64,000 bases of DNA from an uncultured Cohaesibacter sp. Lineage in GTDB: Bacteria > Pseudomonadota > Alphaproteobacteria > Rhizobiales > Cohaesibacteraceae. How positions within the stretch are numbered: the first letter of the stretch is position 1; every line of letters begins with the position of its first letter. Below the pieces are notes generated by a model that saw nothing but the letters and a program-made list of their open reading frames with translations, was not told where the DNA came from and ran no database searches. Both the position numbers and the translations under genes were made by a program. Location: assembly GCF_963666525.1 (NCBI RefSeq), contig NZ_OY762905.1, forward strand, positions 2,214,001-2,278,000. The letters run 5' to 3'. Shown here in pieces: positions 1 through 12,330 of this stretch.

Positions 1-1317
1 GAGGCCACTACCGCTTCCAATGCAGAAGACCAGCCCACAAAACCCGAGAAGACGGAAGCCGAGCTGCAGGCCGAACGCGCCCTTGAGGCACGGCTCAAGG
101 CCCGCAAGGATCAGGAAGAAGTGCTGACCGAGCTCGAAGCAAGCATCGCGCTTTCGCAGCAGAAGCAGGATGAGCTGCGCAAGGAAGTCGCCCAGTTGAA
201 ATCCGACCGAGAAACCATCCAGAGCGACATGCTGGCGACAGGTGAGCGCATCACCACACTGGAAGCATCCATCTCGACGCGGGAAGACCGGCTGAAGGTG
301 TTGTTCTCCGATCAGACCGAACTCAAGGTTTCGCTGGCCGAGCAACGGGATTCCCTCTCCGAAATTCTCGCTGCCCTACAGAGGATCGGCCGCAATCCAC
401 CGCCGGCCCTTGTCATCCGCCCCAACGAGGCGCTCAACGCCGTCCGTTCCGCCATTTTGCTGTCCACGCTGGTGCCAGAGATCCGCGTCGAAGCCAACGC
501 CCTTGCAACCCAACTCTCCGAACTCGTCCGCCTGCAAAAGGACATCGAGGATGAAAAGGGAGCCCTGCAGACCAATCTTGCCAAATTGCAGGAAGAGCAG
601 GAGCGGCTTGACCTCCTCATCGCCAAGAAAAAGGCGCAGGAAGAGACGAGCATGCAAGCCGCACGCAAGGAGGAGGAACGAACATCCGAACTGGCGGCCA
701 AGGCCCGCACGCTCGAGCAGTTGATCAACGGCATGGAGAAGGAAATCGAAGCAGCCCGATTTGCCGTCAAGGAAGCCCAGGAAGCCGAAAAGAGAGCGCT
801 TGAGCAGGAAATCGAAACAAAAAAGCAGAAGATAGCCGCATTAAAAGATGCAGCCCGCCTTTCTCCTGCCATACCTTTTGTTAAGATGAAGGGACTTATG
901 CATGTACCTTCCAATGGCGCAGTCGTAAAAGGCTATGGCAGGGACGACGGATTTGGTGGCCAGACCAAGGGCATGTCCGTGGCAACGCGCATCGGCGCAC
1001 AGGTCACGAGCCCGGCAGATGGCTGGATTGTATACGCAGGACCCTTCAGGTCCTTCGGCAACCTCTTGATTATCAACGCCGGAGACGGCTACCATATCGT
1101 TCTGTCAGGCATGGACGAGATATACCCCGAAGTTGGCAGTTTTGTTTTGGCCAACGAGCCTGTAGGAAAGATGCAACAGACAAAACTGGCCTCGAGCGAT
1201 CTATTGGATGCAAACGCGACCCGGCCAGTGCTATATATTGAATTGAGAAAAGATGGTGTTGCGATCGATCCTTCACCATGGTGGACAGCAGATTTAAGGG
1301 AAAAGGCAGACGGATGA
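1..1317 (+). CDS. envC: Murein hydrolase activator EnvC-like, 5' truncated
   Basis: Open from the first base of the window, so the N-terminus and any signal peptide lie upstream. About the first 280 visible residues are charged and Glu/Lys/Gln-rich with heptad-like spacing, which fits the coiled coil of EnvC. The last 140 or so residues form an M23/LytM-like domain with a GDGYHIVLSG segment. The HxH and HxxxD zinc ligands of active M23 peptidases are not recognisable, matching the degenerate LytM domain of EnvC, which activates amidases rather than cutting peptidoglycan itself. Its stop overlaps the next start (ATGA), implying co-translation with ctpA. Family assignment is confident; the activator role is inferred from the family. 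Confidence 0.85.
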   Translation, partial: EATTASNAEDQPTKPEKTEAELQAERALEARLKARKDQEEVLTELEASIALSQQKQDELRKEVAQLKSDRETIQSDMLATGERITTLEASISTREDRLKVLFSDQTELKVSLAEQRDSLSEILAALQRIGRNPPPALVIRPNEALNAVRSAILLSTLVPEIRVEANALATQLSELVRLQKDIEDEKGALQTNLAKLQEEQERLDLLIAKKKAQEETSMQAARKEEERTSELAAKARTLEQLINGMEKEIEAARFAVKEAQEAEKRALEQEIETKKQKIAALKDAARLSPAIPFVKMKGLMHVPSNGAVVKGYGRDDGFGGQTKGMSVATRIGAQVTSPADGWIVYAGPFRSFGNLLIINAGDGYHIVLSGMDEIYPEVGSFVLANEPVGKMQQTKLASSDLLDANATRPVLYIELRKDGVAIDPSPWWTADLREKADG

Positions 1318-2693
1318 TCCGTAAATTTTCACTATTGCTCATCGGCGCTCTCATGGGAGCAGGGCTGGTCGTAACCCTGTCAGTCGCCTCATGGGAGACG
1401 ACAGGCACCGCCAACGCAGCCAGTTCGGATACCTATCGCCAGCTCAACCTGTTTGGCGACGTATTCGAGCGCGTCCGGCGCGAGTATGTTGAAATCCCTG
1501 ACGATGACAAACTGATTGCGTCGGCACTCAACGGAATGCTGACCTCTCTCGACCCGCATTCGAGCTACATGTCTCCGGACAACTTCGAGGACATGACCGT
1601 TGAAACGCAGGGCGAATTCGGTGGTCTCGGGATTCAGGTCACCATGGACAAGGGCGTCGTCAAGGTCATCTCGCCAATGGATGACACTCCGGCCCACGCC
1701 GCCGGCATTCTTGCCGACGACTATATCACCCATCTGGATGGCGAGCCGGTACGCGGCCTCACCCTCAACGAGGCTGTCGACAAGATGCGCGGCAAGGTTG
1801 GCACCAAAATCAAGCTGACCATCGTGCGCGAGAATGTCGAAAAGCCGTTCGATGTGGAAATCACCCGCGAGATCATCAAGCTCAAGTCGGTCAAATTCAA
1901 GGCCTATGACGATATCGGCTACATCCGCCTTACCCAGTTCAACGGGCAGGCTTTTGCCGGTCTCACCGATGCCATCGACAACCTCGAAAAGGAAATCGGC
2001 GCCGACAAGCTCAAGGGTTACATTCTCGACCTGCGCTCGAATCCGGGCGGTCAGCTCGACCAGTCCATCGCAGTAGCAGACACTTTCCTTGATCAGGGCG
2101 AAATCGTCTCGACCCGCGGTCGCAACAAGGAAGAAGTCAAGCGCTACTATTCCCGCGCGGGCGATCTGGCCAAGGGCCTTCCGGTGGTCGTTCTGATCAA
2201 CGGCGGCTCGGCTTCTGCCTCCGAAATTGTTGCCGGTGCACTGTCTGATCATCACCGCGCAACCCTCGTCGGTTCAAAGTCCTTCGGCAAGGGCTCGGTA
2301 CAGACCATCATCCCGTTGAGCAACAACGGTGCGATTCGTCTGACCACCGCTCGCTACTACACTCCGTCGGGCACCTCCATTCAGGCCAAGGGCATTGTTC
2401 CGGACATCTTCGTCAAACAGGAACTGCCAGATGACCTGAAGGACAGGTTCCCGCAGCAGACCACCACAGAGGCAACTCTGAAGGGACATCTGGAAGCGGA
2501 AGGTGAAATGGCGACTGATGCCGAAGAAACCCCGGCAGCCGACAGCACGGAACCAAAGGATGAGAAGGAAGCCTATTCCCCATCTTACGTTCCAACGGAA
2601 GCAGACAAGGACACCCAGCTGCAGTTTGCCTTCAAACTGATGCATGGTGAAATTGCCAATGACGCCTACCCTCCCAAAGGGGAAGACAAGTAA
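1314..2693 (+). CDS. ctpA: Carboxyl-terminal processing protease (S41 family)
   Basis: Periplasmic serine protease of the S41/CtpA family, about 459 residues. The start at 1314 was chosen over an ATG at 1278 because it follows a purine-rich RBS, overlaps the envC stop, and puts a signal anchor directly at the N-terminus (hydrophobic residues 5-27). A PDZ domain spans roughly residues 85-165. The protease core contains GSASASEI and GSKSFGKGSVQ. By family alignment the Ser-Lys dyad is S301 and K326, with the usual 25-residue spacing. The C-terminal 60 residues are acidic and low-complexity. The family trims C-termini of periplasmic proteins and cell-wall enzymes; pairing with envC suggests a cell-wall role. 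Confidence 0.93.
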   Translation: MIRKFSLLLIGALMGAGLVVTLSVASWETTGTANAASSDTYRQLNLFGDVFERVRREYVEIPDDDKLIASALNGMLTSLDPHSSYMSPDNFEDMTVETQGEFGGLGIQVTMDKGVVKVISPMDDTPAHAAGILADDYITHLDGEPVRGLTLNEAVDKMRGKVGTKIKLTIVRENVEKPFDVEITREIIKLKSVKFKAYDDIGYIRLTQFNGQAFAGLTDAIDNLEKEIGADKLKGYILDLRSNPGGQLDQSIAVADTFLDQGEIVSTRGRNKEEVKRYYSRAGDLAKGLPVVVLINGGSASASEIVAGALSDHHRATLVGSKSFGKGSVQTIIPLSNNGAIRLTTARYYTPSGTSIQAKGIVPDIFVKQELPDDLKDRFPQQTTTEATLKGHLEAEGEMATDAEETPAADSTEPKDEKEAYSPSYVPTEADKDTQLQFAFKLMHGEIANDAYPPKGEDK

Positions 2694-2705
2694 AACAACG
2701 GAAAG

Positions 2706-2725
2706 GGTGGGCTGAAAAGCCCACC
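2706..2725 (+). other. Intercistronic stem-loop with GAAA tetraloop
   Basis: Perfect 8-bp stem GGTGGGCT/AGCCCACC closed by a GAAA (GNRA) loop, 12 bases after the ctpA stop and 25 before the next gene. No U-run follows, so it is unlikely to be a full terminator. It could stabilise the upstream message or mark a processing site. Confidence 0.5.
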
Positions 2726-2750
2726 TTCACCTCTGTCGGGGAGACGGATC

Positions 2751-3893
2751 ATGGCGGCGAGTGATCTGAGCAAGCCTCTGGGCCAGGATAAGAAGCAAGC
2801 AACGGGTTTCAGCCGGATATTCATGTTCGGCTCCCTGGCCTTGCTTGCGACCATCGTGATCGGCCTGTCATCCTTCATCTTTCTTGCCGATAATCCCGAC
2901 GGTGGCCTGCCCACCAGCGAGGTCGACCTCAACGCGACCGTTGACCCCAACTCCCGTATCGGCGTTGCCGCGATCCGCCCCGGGATCAAGCCCGGCATTC
3001 CGGAAACCACCATGCCGGACGAACAACAGCAAGGCACCTCTTCCGAGTTGGTCAACACCATGCCCCAAACCACAGATCAGAATAACGATCTGGGTAATGG
3101 GGCAAGCGGTGAAATCCGGGTACTGGATCCGGCCGATCCGAGCCTCAATACGCCAGCCGATGCAAATGGCACGGTAGCCTATCAGGCCTTTGCCCGCCCG
3201 GTGAACATGGACGCCATCGCCGGTCTGCCCAAGATCGCCATCATCATCGACGGCCTCGGTCTTTCCCAGACCACCACGGAAGAAGCCCTCACCCTGTTGC
3301 CACCCGACATCACGCTGGCCTTTGCCCCCTATGGCAACAGCCTGTCACGCTGGACCACCCGCGCCCGCAGTCAGGGACATGAGCTGTTGATCCAGGTTCC
3401 CATGGAACCATTCGACTATCCCAACAATGACCCCGGCCCGCACACCCTGCTGACCTCTGCCAACCCTGAGTCAAACAAGGCCAACCTGTTGTGGGTGCTT
3501 GGTCGTTTCGACCAGTATGTCGGAGCCATCAACTATATGGGTGCACGCTTTTCATCGGATGAGCTGGCTGGTTCCGAGTTCCTGACCGAGTTGAAAACCA
3601 GGGGCCTCCTCTATGTCGAAAACGGCTCCTCGGGGCGCAGCCGTCTCAACATCACGGCGGACAAGATGGGAGTTCCAAACCTGCGTTCGGACCTGGTGAT
3701 CGATTTCCGTGGCCGCCCGTCCGACATAGAAACCCGCCTCGTCCAACTGGAATCCATTGCCCAGGAAGGCGGCATGGCGCTCGGTGTCGCCTCGGCCTTC
3801 CCCACGTCGATCAGATCCATTTCGGACTGGACCCAGTCCCTTCGACAGCGCGGCTTTGCGCTGGTTCCGGTTACCACTCTCCTGAAGCAATAA
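2751..3893 (+). CDS. Divergent polysaccharide deacetylase family protein (YibQ/DUF610)
   Basis: 380 residues with a strong RBS (GGGGAG) before the ATG. Residues 1-22 are polar, a single membrane anchor lies at about 25-45, and a Pro/Thr/Asn-rich linker runs to about 150. The C-terminal domain opens with IAIIIDGLGLSQ and continues with LAFAPYGNSLSRW and VPMEPFDYP, typical of the divergent polysaccharide deacetylase (DUF610) family with its NodB-like fold. It sits between ctpA and rppH, a common alphaproteobacterial order. A cell-envelope glycan substrate is likely but unproven; no precise substrate can be read from the sequence. Confidence 0.85.
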   Translation: MAASDLSKPLGQDKKQATGFSRIFMFGSLALLATIVIGLSSFIFLADNPDGGLPTSEVDLNATVDPNSRIGVAAIRPGIKPGIPETTMPDEQQQGTSSELVNTMPQTTDQNNDLGNGASGEIRVLDPADPSLNTPADANGTVAYQAFARPVNMDAIAGLPKIAIIIDGLGLSQTTTEEALTLLPPDITLAFAPYGNSLSRWTTRARSQGHELLIQVPMEPFDYPNNDPGPHTLLTSANPESNKANLLWVLGRFDQYVGAINYMGARFSSDELAGSEFLTELKTRGLLYVENGSSGRSRLNITADKMGVPNLRSDLVIDFRGRPSDIETRLVQLESIAQEGGMALGVASAFPTSIRSISDWTQSLRQRGFALVPVTTLLKQ

Positions 3894-3903
3894 GGCATCC
3901 CCG

Positions 3904-4407
3904 ATGGCTGAGAAAGAAAGTCTGCCGTATCGCGATTGCGTCGGCATCTGCGTATTCAACAAGGACAACAAGGTCTGGATCGGCAATCGGCTTGGCGCCT
4001 CGGAGCTGGAAGACAGCCACTATACCTGGCAGATGCCCCAAGGAGGCATAGACAAGGGCGAAGAACCTCTGGAGGCTGCATTGCGCGAACTCTATGAGGA
4101 AACCTCCATCAGGACCGTTTCCCTCATCAGGGAAGCCCCCCAGTGGCTGCACTATGATTTCCCCGATCATGTCGTAAAGGCAGGCAAGATCGGTAAATAC
4201 CGCGGCCAGCGGCAGAGATGGTTCGCCTTCCGCTTCAAGGGGGATGAAGCGGAGATCGAAGTGACCAATCCGGGCGGCGGCGCCCACCCGCAGGAATTCG
4301 AGGACTGGCGCTGGGAAAGCCTTGACAGGACTCCCGACCTGATCGTGCCGTTCAAACGTCAAGTCTACCTGTCCGTTCTTGACGCCTTCTCCGATCTGGT
4401 GGACTGA
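3904..4407 (+). CDS. rppH: RNA pyrophosphohydrolase RppH (Nudix)
   Basis: 167 residues. The Nudix box at about residues 47-69 reads GGIDKGEEPLEAALRELYEE and then TSI, matching GX5EX7REUXEE with Thr in place of the final Gly, as is usual in RppH. Short N-terminal beta strands (YRDCVGICVFN) and the W-rich segment QRQRWFAFRFKG also match. The enzyme removes pyrophosphate from the 5' end of triphosphorylated RNA and starts 5'-monophosphate-dependent decay. It begins 10 bases after the deacetylase stop, so it is probably the last gene of the envC-ctpA operon. Confidence 0.93.
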   Translation: MAEKESLPYRDCVGICVFNKDNKVWIGNRLGASELEDSHYTWQMPQGGIDKGEEPLEAALRELYEETSIRTVSLIREAPQWLHYDFPDHVVKAGKIGKYRGQRQRWFAFRFKGDEAEIEVTNPGGGAHPQEFEDWRWESLDRTPDLIVPFKRQVYLSVLDAFSDLVD

Positions 4408-4414
4408 GCCACGA

Positions 4415-4452
4415 CCAAAAACAAAAGGGAGGGCACCAGACGTGACCTCCCT
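4415..4452 (-). terminator. Rho-independent terminator of the first chemoreceptor
   Basis: Inverted repeat AGGGAGGGCAC (4426-4436) / GTGACCTCCCT (4442-4452). Read on the minus strand, the hairpin is followed by CTTTTGTTTTTGG, a T-rich tail. It lies just after the minus-strand receptor stop and may also block read-through from rppH. Confidence 0.8.
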
Positions 4453-4491
4453 GAGTTCGGGGAACTTTTGTTATCGTTGCTCGCTCACCAG

Positions 4492-6597
4492 CTAACCGTT
4501 ACGAATTTGATAGATGAATTTGTCGACTTCGATCTTGAGCATGTCCGACTGCCTGGCCAGTTCCACCGCAGCCCCCATGACCTGAGACGAAGCCGCTGCC
4601 GCTTCCTGCGAAGCCTTCGAGACCTGCTCGATATTTTCGTTCACCACTTCGGTTCCCTGAGCCGCATGGAAGATGCTGCCGGATATTTCCTTGGTTGCCG
4701 CATTCTGCTCTTCCATCGCCGAGGCGATGGCCGCTGAAATCTCGTCCAGACTCTGGATGACATGGGAGACCTCGTCCATCGAGGCAGACGCTTCCTTGGA
4801 CGCACTCTGAATTTCACCGATCTGGTTGGCTATTTCCTCGGTTGCCTTCGCCGTCTGTCCGGCAAGAGCCTTGACCTCGCCGGCTACCACGGCAAAGCCC
4901 TTGCCCGCCTCTCCGGCGCGGGCGGATTCGATCGTCGCATTGAGCGCCAACAGATTGGTCTGCTCGGCAATGGATGAGATCATCTCCACCACCTTGCCGA
5001 TCTTGGACGATGTTTCCGCAAGCATCGTCATCTGACGGGTTGTCCGTGTCACCTTGTCGGCTGCATCGCGGGCGCATTTGGAGGCCTGCAACACCTGTTC
5101 GCTGATCTCGCCAATCGTGCTGGTCATCTCTTCGGTTGCAGAGGCAACGGTCTGGACATTGCCGGAAGTCTGCTGCGAGGCAGCGGAGGCCTGCGTAACC
5201 TGCTTTTCGGTCCGCTCCGAAACATCCGCCATGGACTTGGCGCTCGAATTCAGCTGGGTCGACGCCGCGGAAACGGTCTGCACAATGATCCCGACATGGG
5301 TATCGAATTCATCGGCCATGGCCAACATCATCTGGCGTTTTTCTTCCTCTGCGCGGCGCTTCTGCTCTTCCTGTTCAGCCTCGAGCGCCCGCGTCCGGAC
5401 GGCATTCTGCTTGAAGACCTCGACGGCCGAAGCCATGGCCCCCAGCTCGTCCCCCCGTTCGGTTCCGGTCACCAGCACATCGAGATCATTGTGAGCGAGA
5501 CGCCCCATGATAGACGTCAGCGCGAGCACCGGCTTGGTGATACCACGGGCAATGAAGAAGGCACTGAGCAGCCCGGCGACCAACGCCGCTGCGCCAACGA
5601 TCATGATCATCACGCGCAGGCCATCTATCTGCAGATTGACCTGCGTCTTGGTCTCTTCTTCTTCGGCCTTGGCGGAGGCGGTAATGGCGCTCGCCGTCTT
5701 CATGATCTCGGAGGCGCGATCATCAAGGGTTTCGGCACGAATGCGGTTCTTTTCCTCAAGCGCATCAAACAGCTTCTGAAACGAGGAGTGGTAGAGCGCA
5801 GTATTCTTGATGGCCAGCTCCAGCTTGAACTGCAACTGGTCATCAAGGCTCGCGCCCCGCATCTGATTCAGGCGGTTTTCCAGATCATCCAGATTCTGCT
5901 CCACCTTGGAGGCAGCCTCCCTGGTTCCATCCGCCCAGACCTTCATCACTGACAGTCGCGCCAGCAACAGGCTCTCCTGTGCGTCGCCAACCTTGGATAG
6001 AAGAGGCAGCTGGCTGTTTGAGAAGGCCGCGTCATGAACCTCTGACAAAGCGCTGGTGATGACATCACCGGTCGGCGCAAGAATATCATAAAGCAGATGG
6101 TGCGACTGTTCCTTCAGTTTGGTGATCTCGGTAAAACCCGTATGGTAGGTATCAAGACTGCTTTCGATCTTGTTGAGCAGGACAACGCGGTCGGGCTGCT
6201 GAAGTTCTCCTCGCGCCTTGACCATAAGGCCCTGCATGATGTCGTAGTAGGTGTCATACTCTCGCTCGGCGGCCTTGGACGCATCAGGGGTTACGGTGCC
6301 GACATATTCACGCGCAGCCAGTTGCACATCAACGATCGCTCTCTGCATTTCTTCGACCAGCAGCGCATCCTCGGCCTTGTCTCCATAGAAATGCACGCGC
6401 TCTTCCACGCTCGACAGCTGGAGCGTCCCATAGACCGCCAGACCTGCCAGCAGACAAAGAACGATCGCAAAGCCAAGATAGATTCGCGTCCCGATCCTGA
6501 GGTTGGCCAACAGCGAAGGTGAGCGTTGCCGGGTAAATGGCAAAGCTTCTTTTGGTGCGCCGAACTGATAAGCCCCACCAGCGAATTGTGTCGACAT
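4492..6597 (-). CDS. Methyl-accepting chemotaxis protein, HBM-type sensor
   Basis: About 701 residues from the ATG at 6597, which has GGGGGAA upstream; an ATG at 6648 would add 17 residues. TM1 lies near residues 40-57, followed by a roughly 270-residue all-helical periplasmic region containing [15 protein letters not shown], typical of helical bimodular (HBM) sensors. TM2 is near 330-350, then comes HAMP and a long signalling coiled coil with the conserved hairpin tip [20 protein letters not shown]. There is no C-terminal CheR-tethering pentapeptide. Known HBM receptors sense small organic acids; the ligand here is unknown. A second receptor of the same design lies directly upstream. Confidence 0.92.
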   Translation of the reverse strand: MSTQFAGGAYQFGAPKEALPFTRQRSPSLLANLRIGTRIYLGFAIVLCLLAGLAVYGTLQLSSVEERVHFYGDKAEDALLVEEMQRAIVDVQLAAREYVGTVTPDASKAAEREYDTYYDIMQGLMVKARGELQQPDRVVLLNKIESSLDTYHTGFTEITKLKEQSHHLLYDILAPTGDVITSALSEVHDAAFSNSQLPLLSKVGDAQESLLLARLSVMKVWADGTREAASKVEQNLDDLENRLNQMRGASLDDQLQFKLELAIKNTALYHSSFQKLFDALEEKNRIRAETLDDRASEIMKTASAITASAKAEEEETKTQVNLQIDGLRVMIMIVGAAALVAGLLSAFFIARGITKPVLALTSIMGRLAHNDLDVLVTGTERGDELGAMASAVEVFKQNAVRTRALEAEQEEQKRRAEEEKRQMMLAMADEFDTHVGIIVQTVSAASTQLNSSAKSMADVSERTEKQVTQASAASQQTSGNVQTVASATEEMTSTIGEISEQVLQASKCARDAADKVTRTTRQMTMLAETSSKIGKVVEMISSIAEQTNLLALNATIESARAGEAGKGFAVVAGEVKALAGQTAKATEEIANQIGEIQSASKEASASMDEVSHVIQSLDEISAAIASAMEEQNAATKEISGSIFHAAQGTEVVNENIEQVSKASQEAAAASSQVMGAAVELARQSDMLKIEVDKFIYQIRNG

Positions 6598-6990
6598 GCC
6601 TTGTTCCCCCGGAACGAACACTTCTGGATGAAATGAGTTGAACAACAACCCAAGGATTTGTTAGGCATGGTTAACAAAGCGTTAACGATCTTTAAATGAC
6701 AAATTACGCATAAGTAAAGAATTGAATATAAACGTTAATTTATATTGATATTTTGTTAAAACCCGATTTTGAACGACAAAATACAATACTGCCTCAGCCA
6801 TAAAATTCAACATTGCCCAAAAAAAACAAAAAATCAGAGAAGTATAATTATAATATTGAGCCTAATAATATAAGTTCACCCAACAAAACAAATCACTTTA
6901 AGTTAAATATTTACTGATTCCGTATCCTATTTCACATCGATTGCACAGTTGAAGCTGATTCGCAAATATGTGAAAATTTCAGGAAACACA
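6598..6990. other. AT-rich intergenic region, promoter side of the first chemoreceptor
   Basis: About 390 bases, much more AT-rich than the flanking genes, with no credible ORF on either strand. Two GTTAAC palindromes occur at 6670 and 6681. It must carry the promoter of the minus-strand receptor, but no sigma-70 or sigma-28 promoter stands out. Confidence 0.5.
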
Positions 6991-7021
6991 AAAGGCCGCG
7001 CTTTGTGCTGGCGCGGCCTCT
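6991..7021 (-). terminator. Terminator of the second chemoreceptor
   Basis: Perfect stem GGCCGCGC (6994-7001) / GCGCGGCC (7011-7018). On the minus strand it is followed by TTTTGTGTTTCC. It lies 24 bases beyond the minus-strand stop, so the two receptor genes are probably separate transcription units. Confidence 0.82.
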
Positions 7022-7044
7022 TTGGGATTTCTTGCAATCAGAAC

Positions 7045-9132
7045 CTAGCTTTCTCTTACATGCTCAATGAAACGTTGCACTTCCGACTTGAGGAAATCGG
7101 ATTGCTTGGCCAGTTCACTGGCAGCCTTCATCACATGGGACGAAGCGGTTGCAGCTTCCTGCGAGGCTCTCGAAACTGAAGCAATGGAATTGTCAACGAT
7201 CTCGGTGCCTTGCGCTGCCTGATGGATGCTGTTTGATATCTCTCCGGTGGCAGCATTCTGTTGCTCCATGGCCGAAGCAATGGCAGCCGTGAACTCATCA
7301 AGCCTCTGGATCACCTGACTGACATCCTGCATTGAGACAGAGGCCTTCTCGGTTGCTGCCTGAATCTCGTTGATCTGCTGGGCAATCTCATCGGTCGCCT
7401 TGGCCGTCTGACCCGCCAGCGCCTTGACTTCACCGGCAACAACCGCAAAGCCCTTGCCTGCCTCTCCAGCCCGAGCAGATTCGATGGTGGCGTTGAGCGC
7501 GAGCAGGTTGGTCTGTTCCGCGATCTGCGAAATCATCTCGACCACCTCTCCGATCTTGTTGGAGTTGGAGGCCAGGAGGTCCATCATCTGGTTGGTTGCA
7601 TCCACCTTGGAGACCGCTTCCCGTGCCGAATGCGAGGCCTGCTGCACCTGAACGCTGATTTCCCCGATCGTGCTGGTCATTTCCTCCGTCGCAGTTGCCA
7701 CGGTCTGCACGTTGCCAGAGGTCTGGGCAGAGGCGGCTGAAGCTTCAGCCACCTGTCGCTCGGTCTGTTCGGAAACATCGGACATGGATTTGGCGCTTGA
7801 ACTCAACTCCTCGGAGGCGGAAGAAACTGTATCGATGATACTGCCAATATGCTCGTTGAAGTCATTGGCCATTTTCCCCATCATCTCTCGCTTCTCAAGT
7901 TCCGTACGCTTCTGATGTTCGACCTGTTCGGCCTCCAGCTGTTTGGTCCGGATGGCATTCTGCTTGAAGACTTCGACCGCAGATGCCATTTCCCCAAGCT
8001 CGTCGCCCCGTTCCTTGCCGGGCACATCGACCTCCAGCTTGTCATTGGCCAGGTCCTTCATCACCCAGGTCAGGGTCACAACGGGCTTTGTGATGCCACG
8101 AGAAATGACAAGGGCGCATCCAAGACCAATGGCAACAGCCACGGCGCTGGCGATCAGCAACAGGGTGTTTGTATTGCCAAAGTTGGTCGTTACCAGATGT
8201 TCGAGTTCAGAAGTGTCGGCCGAGACAGTCGACGCTATCTTTTCGGCCGCAGCCAGAATTTCCGATGACCGCTGGTCCAGCGTCTCTTCGCGCAGCGTGT
8301 TGCGTTCGTCGATTGTGTTGTGCAGGGTTTCGATCTCACGCTTGTAGTCGTCAACCCGCTGCGAAAGTCCTGCCAGTTCGCCCACCAGCTCATTGGAAAT
8401 CATGCCGCTACGAAGCTTGTTGTCCGCGACATTCAAATCCTCCAGATACTTGAATGTTGCTGCAATCGTCTCGGCCCGGTTGTCATCGACAAATTTCATC
8501 AGGCTCAAACGGGCCAGCAGCATATTCTCCCTGATCTTGCCGGCATACTGGCTCGATGCAATATTGCCGGAAGAGGCAAGGAGCTGGTCAACCTTGTCGA
8601 CCCGCTGGTTAATGTCATTGCCGATCGACGAAAGGGTTTCATAGACCAGCTTATTTCTGAGAGTCATCAGTTGTACCAGACGCTCAAAACCCTGCTTGTA
8701 ATTCCCCAGATTCTGATCGATCTGCTTGAGCAGGACAACCCGTTCCGCATGGTGAATTTCCGTGTGGGCAGTTTCCATCATGCCAAGCAATGAGGAATAG
8801 CGTTTCTCGAACCGCTCCACATTCTTGTCCGTCGGCGAAGACATGTATTCTCTGGCCGCCAATTGGACGTTGACCAATTGTGTTTGAAGCTGCGAAGCGA
8901 TGATCGCATCGCCAGAGAGGTCGCCATAGCTCTCAAAGTTGGCATTCAGTTTTTGCAATCCCTGAATGGCGGTAAAGGCGAGTCCGACCAGTATCAACAG
9001 AACGACCATGAACCCGATGACGATTCGGTGTCCAATTTTCAATCGTTTCAGCCCTCGCGGTGCTGGCTTGATCGAACCCGGAGCTGTTTTTCCTCCCCCG
9101 GTTGCATAGAGAGCTTCTTGGCTTACTGACAT
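7045..9132 (-). CDS. Methyl-accepting chemotaxis protein, HBM-type sensor (paralogue)
   Basis: About 695 residues. The ATG at 9132 is preceded by AAGGA at good spacing; an upstream ATG at 9186 has no RBS. The plan is TM1 near residues 38-58, a long helical periplasmic domain with [16 protein letters not shown]2 near 320-345, HAMP, then a signalling domain with [20 protein letters not shown]. The signalling domain is nearly identical to that of the downstream receptor while the sensor halves differ strongly. This is the usual sign of an old duplication followed by ligand divergence. No CheR-binding pentapeptide ends the protein (it ends FIEHVRES). Ligand unknown. Confidence 0.92.
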   Translation of the reverse strand: MSVSQEALYATGGGKTAPGSIKPAPRGLKRLKIGHRIVIGFMVVLLILVGLAFTAIQGLQKLNANFESYGDLSGDAIIASQLQTQLVNVQLAAREYMSSPTDKNVERFEKRYSSLLGMMETAHTEIHHAERVVLLKQIDQNLGNYKQGFERLVQLMTLRNKLVYETLSSIGNDINQRVDKVDQLLASSGNIASSQYAGKIRENMLLARLSLMKFVDDNRAETIAATFKYLEDLNVADNKLRSGMISNELVGELAGLSQRVDDYKREIETLHNTIDERNTLREETLDQRSSEILAAAEKIASTVSADTSELEHLVTTNFGNTNTLLLIASAVAVAIGLGCALVISRGITKPVVTLTWVMKDLANDKLEVDVPGKERGDELGEMASAVEVFKQNAIRTKQLEAEQVEHQKRTELEKREMMGKMANDFNEHIGSIIDTVSSASEELSSSAKSMSDVSEQTERQVAEASAASAQTSGNVQTVATATEEMTSTIGEISVQVQQASHSAREAVSKVDATNQMMDLLASNSNKIGEVVEMISQIAEQTNLLALNATIESARAGEAGKGFAVVAGEVKALAGQTAKATDEIAQQINEIQAATEKASVSMQDVSQVIQRLDEFTAAIASAMEQQNAATGEISNSIHQAAQGTEIVDNSIASVSRASQEAATASSHVMKAASELAKQSDFLKSEVQRFIEHVRES

Positions 9133-9451
9133 TTGTTTTATCCTTCTTGAGCGTGCCCCTCCACGCCTTGATGAAGACCACCTCAAACAAAGGATCAGAA
9201 TTTTACGGTTAACATATAATTAATTTTGAATAGATGCCAAATATCGGACGTTATAAGAAGGATTCCAATAAATGAAAAAGTCATAGAGAGCACCTGCATT
9301 TACAAGACACCATTGTAAATACTGACAGGTAAAAATATTTCCACAAATTATTAGCAATATTAGTGACATAGCTTGTGGGGCAATTTCGATATCTAGCAAT
9401 AATATCCTTGAGTAAAATACGTATTGAATACGGCGGCGAGTCGAAATTCTC
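9133..9451. other. AT-rich intergenic region between the chemoreceptor and atpC
   Basis: About 320 bases of AT-rich sequence holding the promoter side of the minus-strand receptor. No plausible coding frame and no clear RNA gene. With the matching AT-rich region at 6598-6990 it frames the receptor pair. Confidence 0.45.
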
Positions 9452-9490
9452 ACAAAAGAAAAGGCCGCAAGCACCGATGCTTGCAGCCTT
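9452..9490 (-). terminator. Terminator of the atp operon
   Basis: Near-perfect stem AAGGCCGCAAGCA / TGCTTGCAGCCTT (9461-9490) with a CCGA loop. On the minus strand it is followed by TTCTTTTG. It lies 25 bases past the atpC stop. Confidence 0.87.
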
Positions 9491-9515
9491 CCAATTTCAT
9501 TCAAACAAAACAGCG

Positions 9516-9920
9516 TTATTGCGCCACAGCGACCTTGATCTTCTGCAAACGAGCAAGCCTTAGCGTTGCCTCGTTTCGCTGATCATCGGTCTCCGCATCA
9601 GCAACATCTTCTTCCGCATCCTTGATCAACTGAGCCATCTTTTCATGGTCCAGTTCTTCAACAGGAAGCGCCTGCTCGACAAGAATCTTGAGCCCGCTGT
9701 CGCTGACATCGGCAAAACCACCGCGAACGTAGATATCGCGCTTGCTGCCATCTTCCAGTTCCGCTTCCAGAATTCCAGGAGCGATCGTGGAAATCAACGG
9801 AGCGTGTTTGTCCAGCACGGTGAAGTAACCGTCAGAACCCGGAACCAGAACAGACACACAGGATTCGGACAGAACCAGTCTTTCAGGTGACACGAGTTCA
9901 AAACCAAAAGCTTGAGCCAT
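9516..9920 (-). CDS. atpC: ATP synthase F1 epsilon subunit
   Basis: 134 residues. The N-terminal beta-sandwich begins FGFELVSPERLVLSE and includes GSDGYFTVLDKHAPLISTI, the epsilon-subunit signature. The C-terminal helical hairpin is Glu/Asp/Arg-rich. This subunit links the gamma shaft to the c-ring and can inhibit ATP hydrolysis. It is the last gene of the atpHAGDC operon, 39 bases after atpD and directly before a strong terminator. Confidence 0.95.
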   Translation of the reverse strand: MAQAFGFELVSPERLVLSESCVSVLVPGSDGYFTVLDKHAPLISTIAPGILEAELEDGSKRDIYVRGGFADVSDSGLKILVEQALPVEELDHEKMAQLIKDAEEDVADAETDDQRNEATLRLARLQKIKVAVAQ

Positions 9921-9959
9921 GATGAATACCTACTTCCTTCCCCGCCGGAAAGACGCCGC

Positions 9960-12301
<2,342 letters not shown>

Positions 12302-12330
12302 GATAGCCTCCGTTCCCCGTCAGCCGGAAG

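Noticed and set aside
6598-6990. AT-rich region considered as an origin or IS remnant
   Set aside because: No DnaA-box cluster, terminal inverted repeats or transposase remnants were seen.
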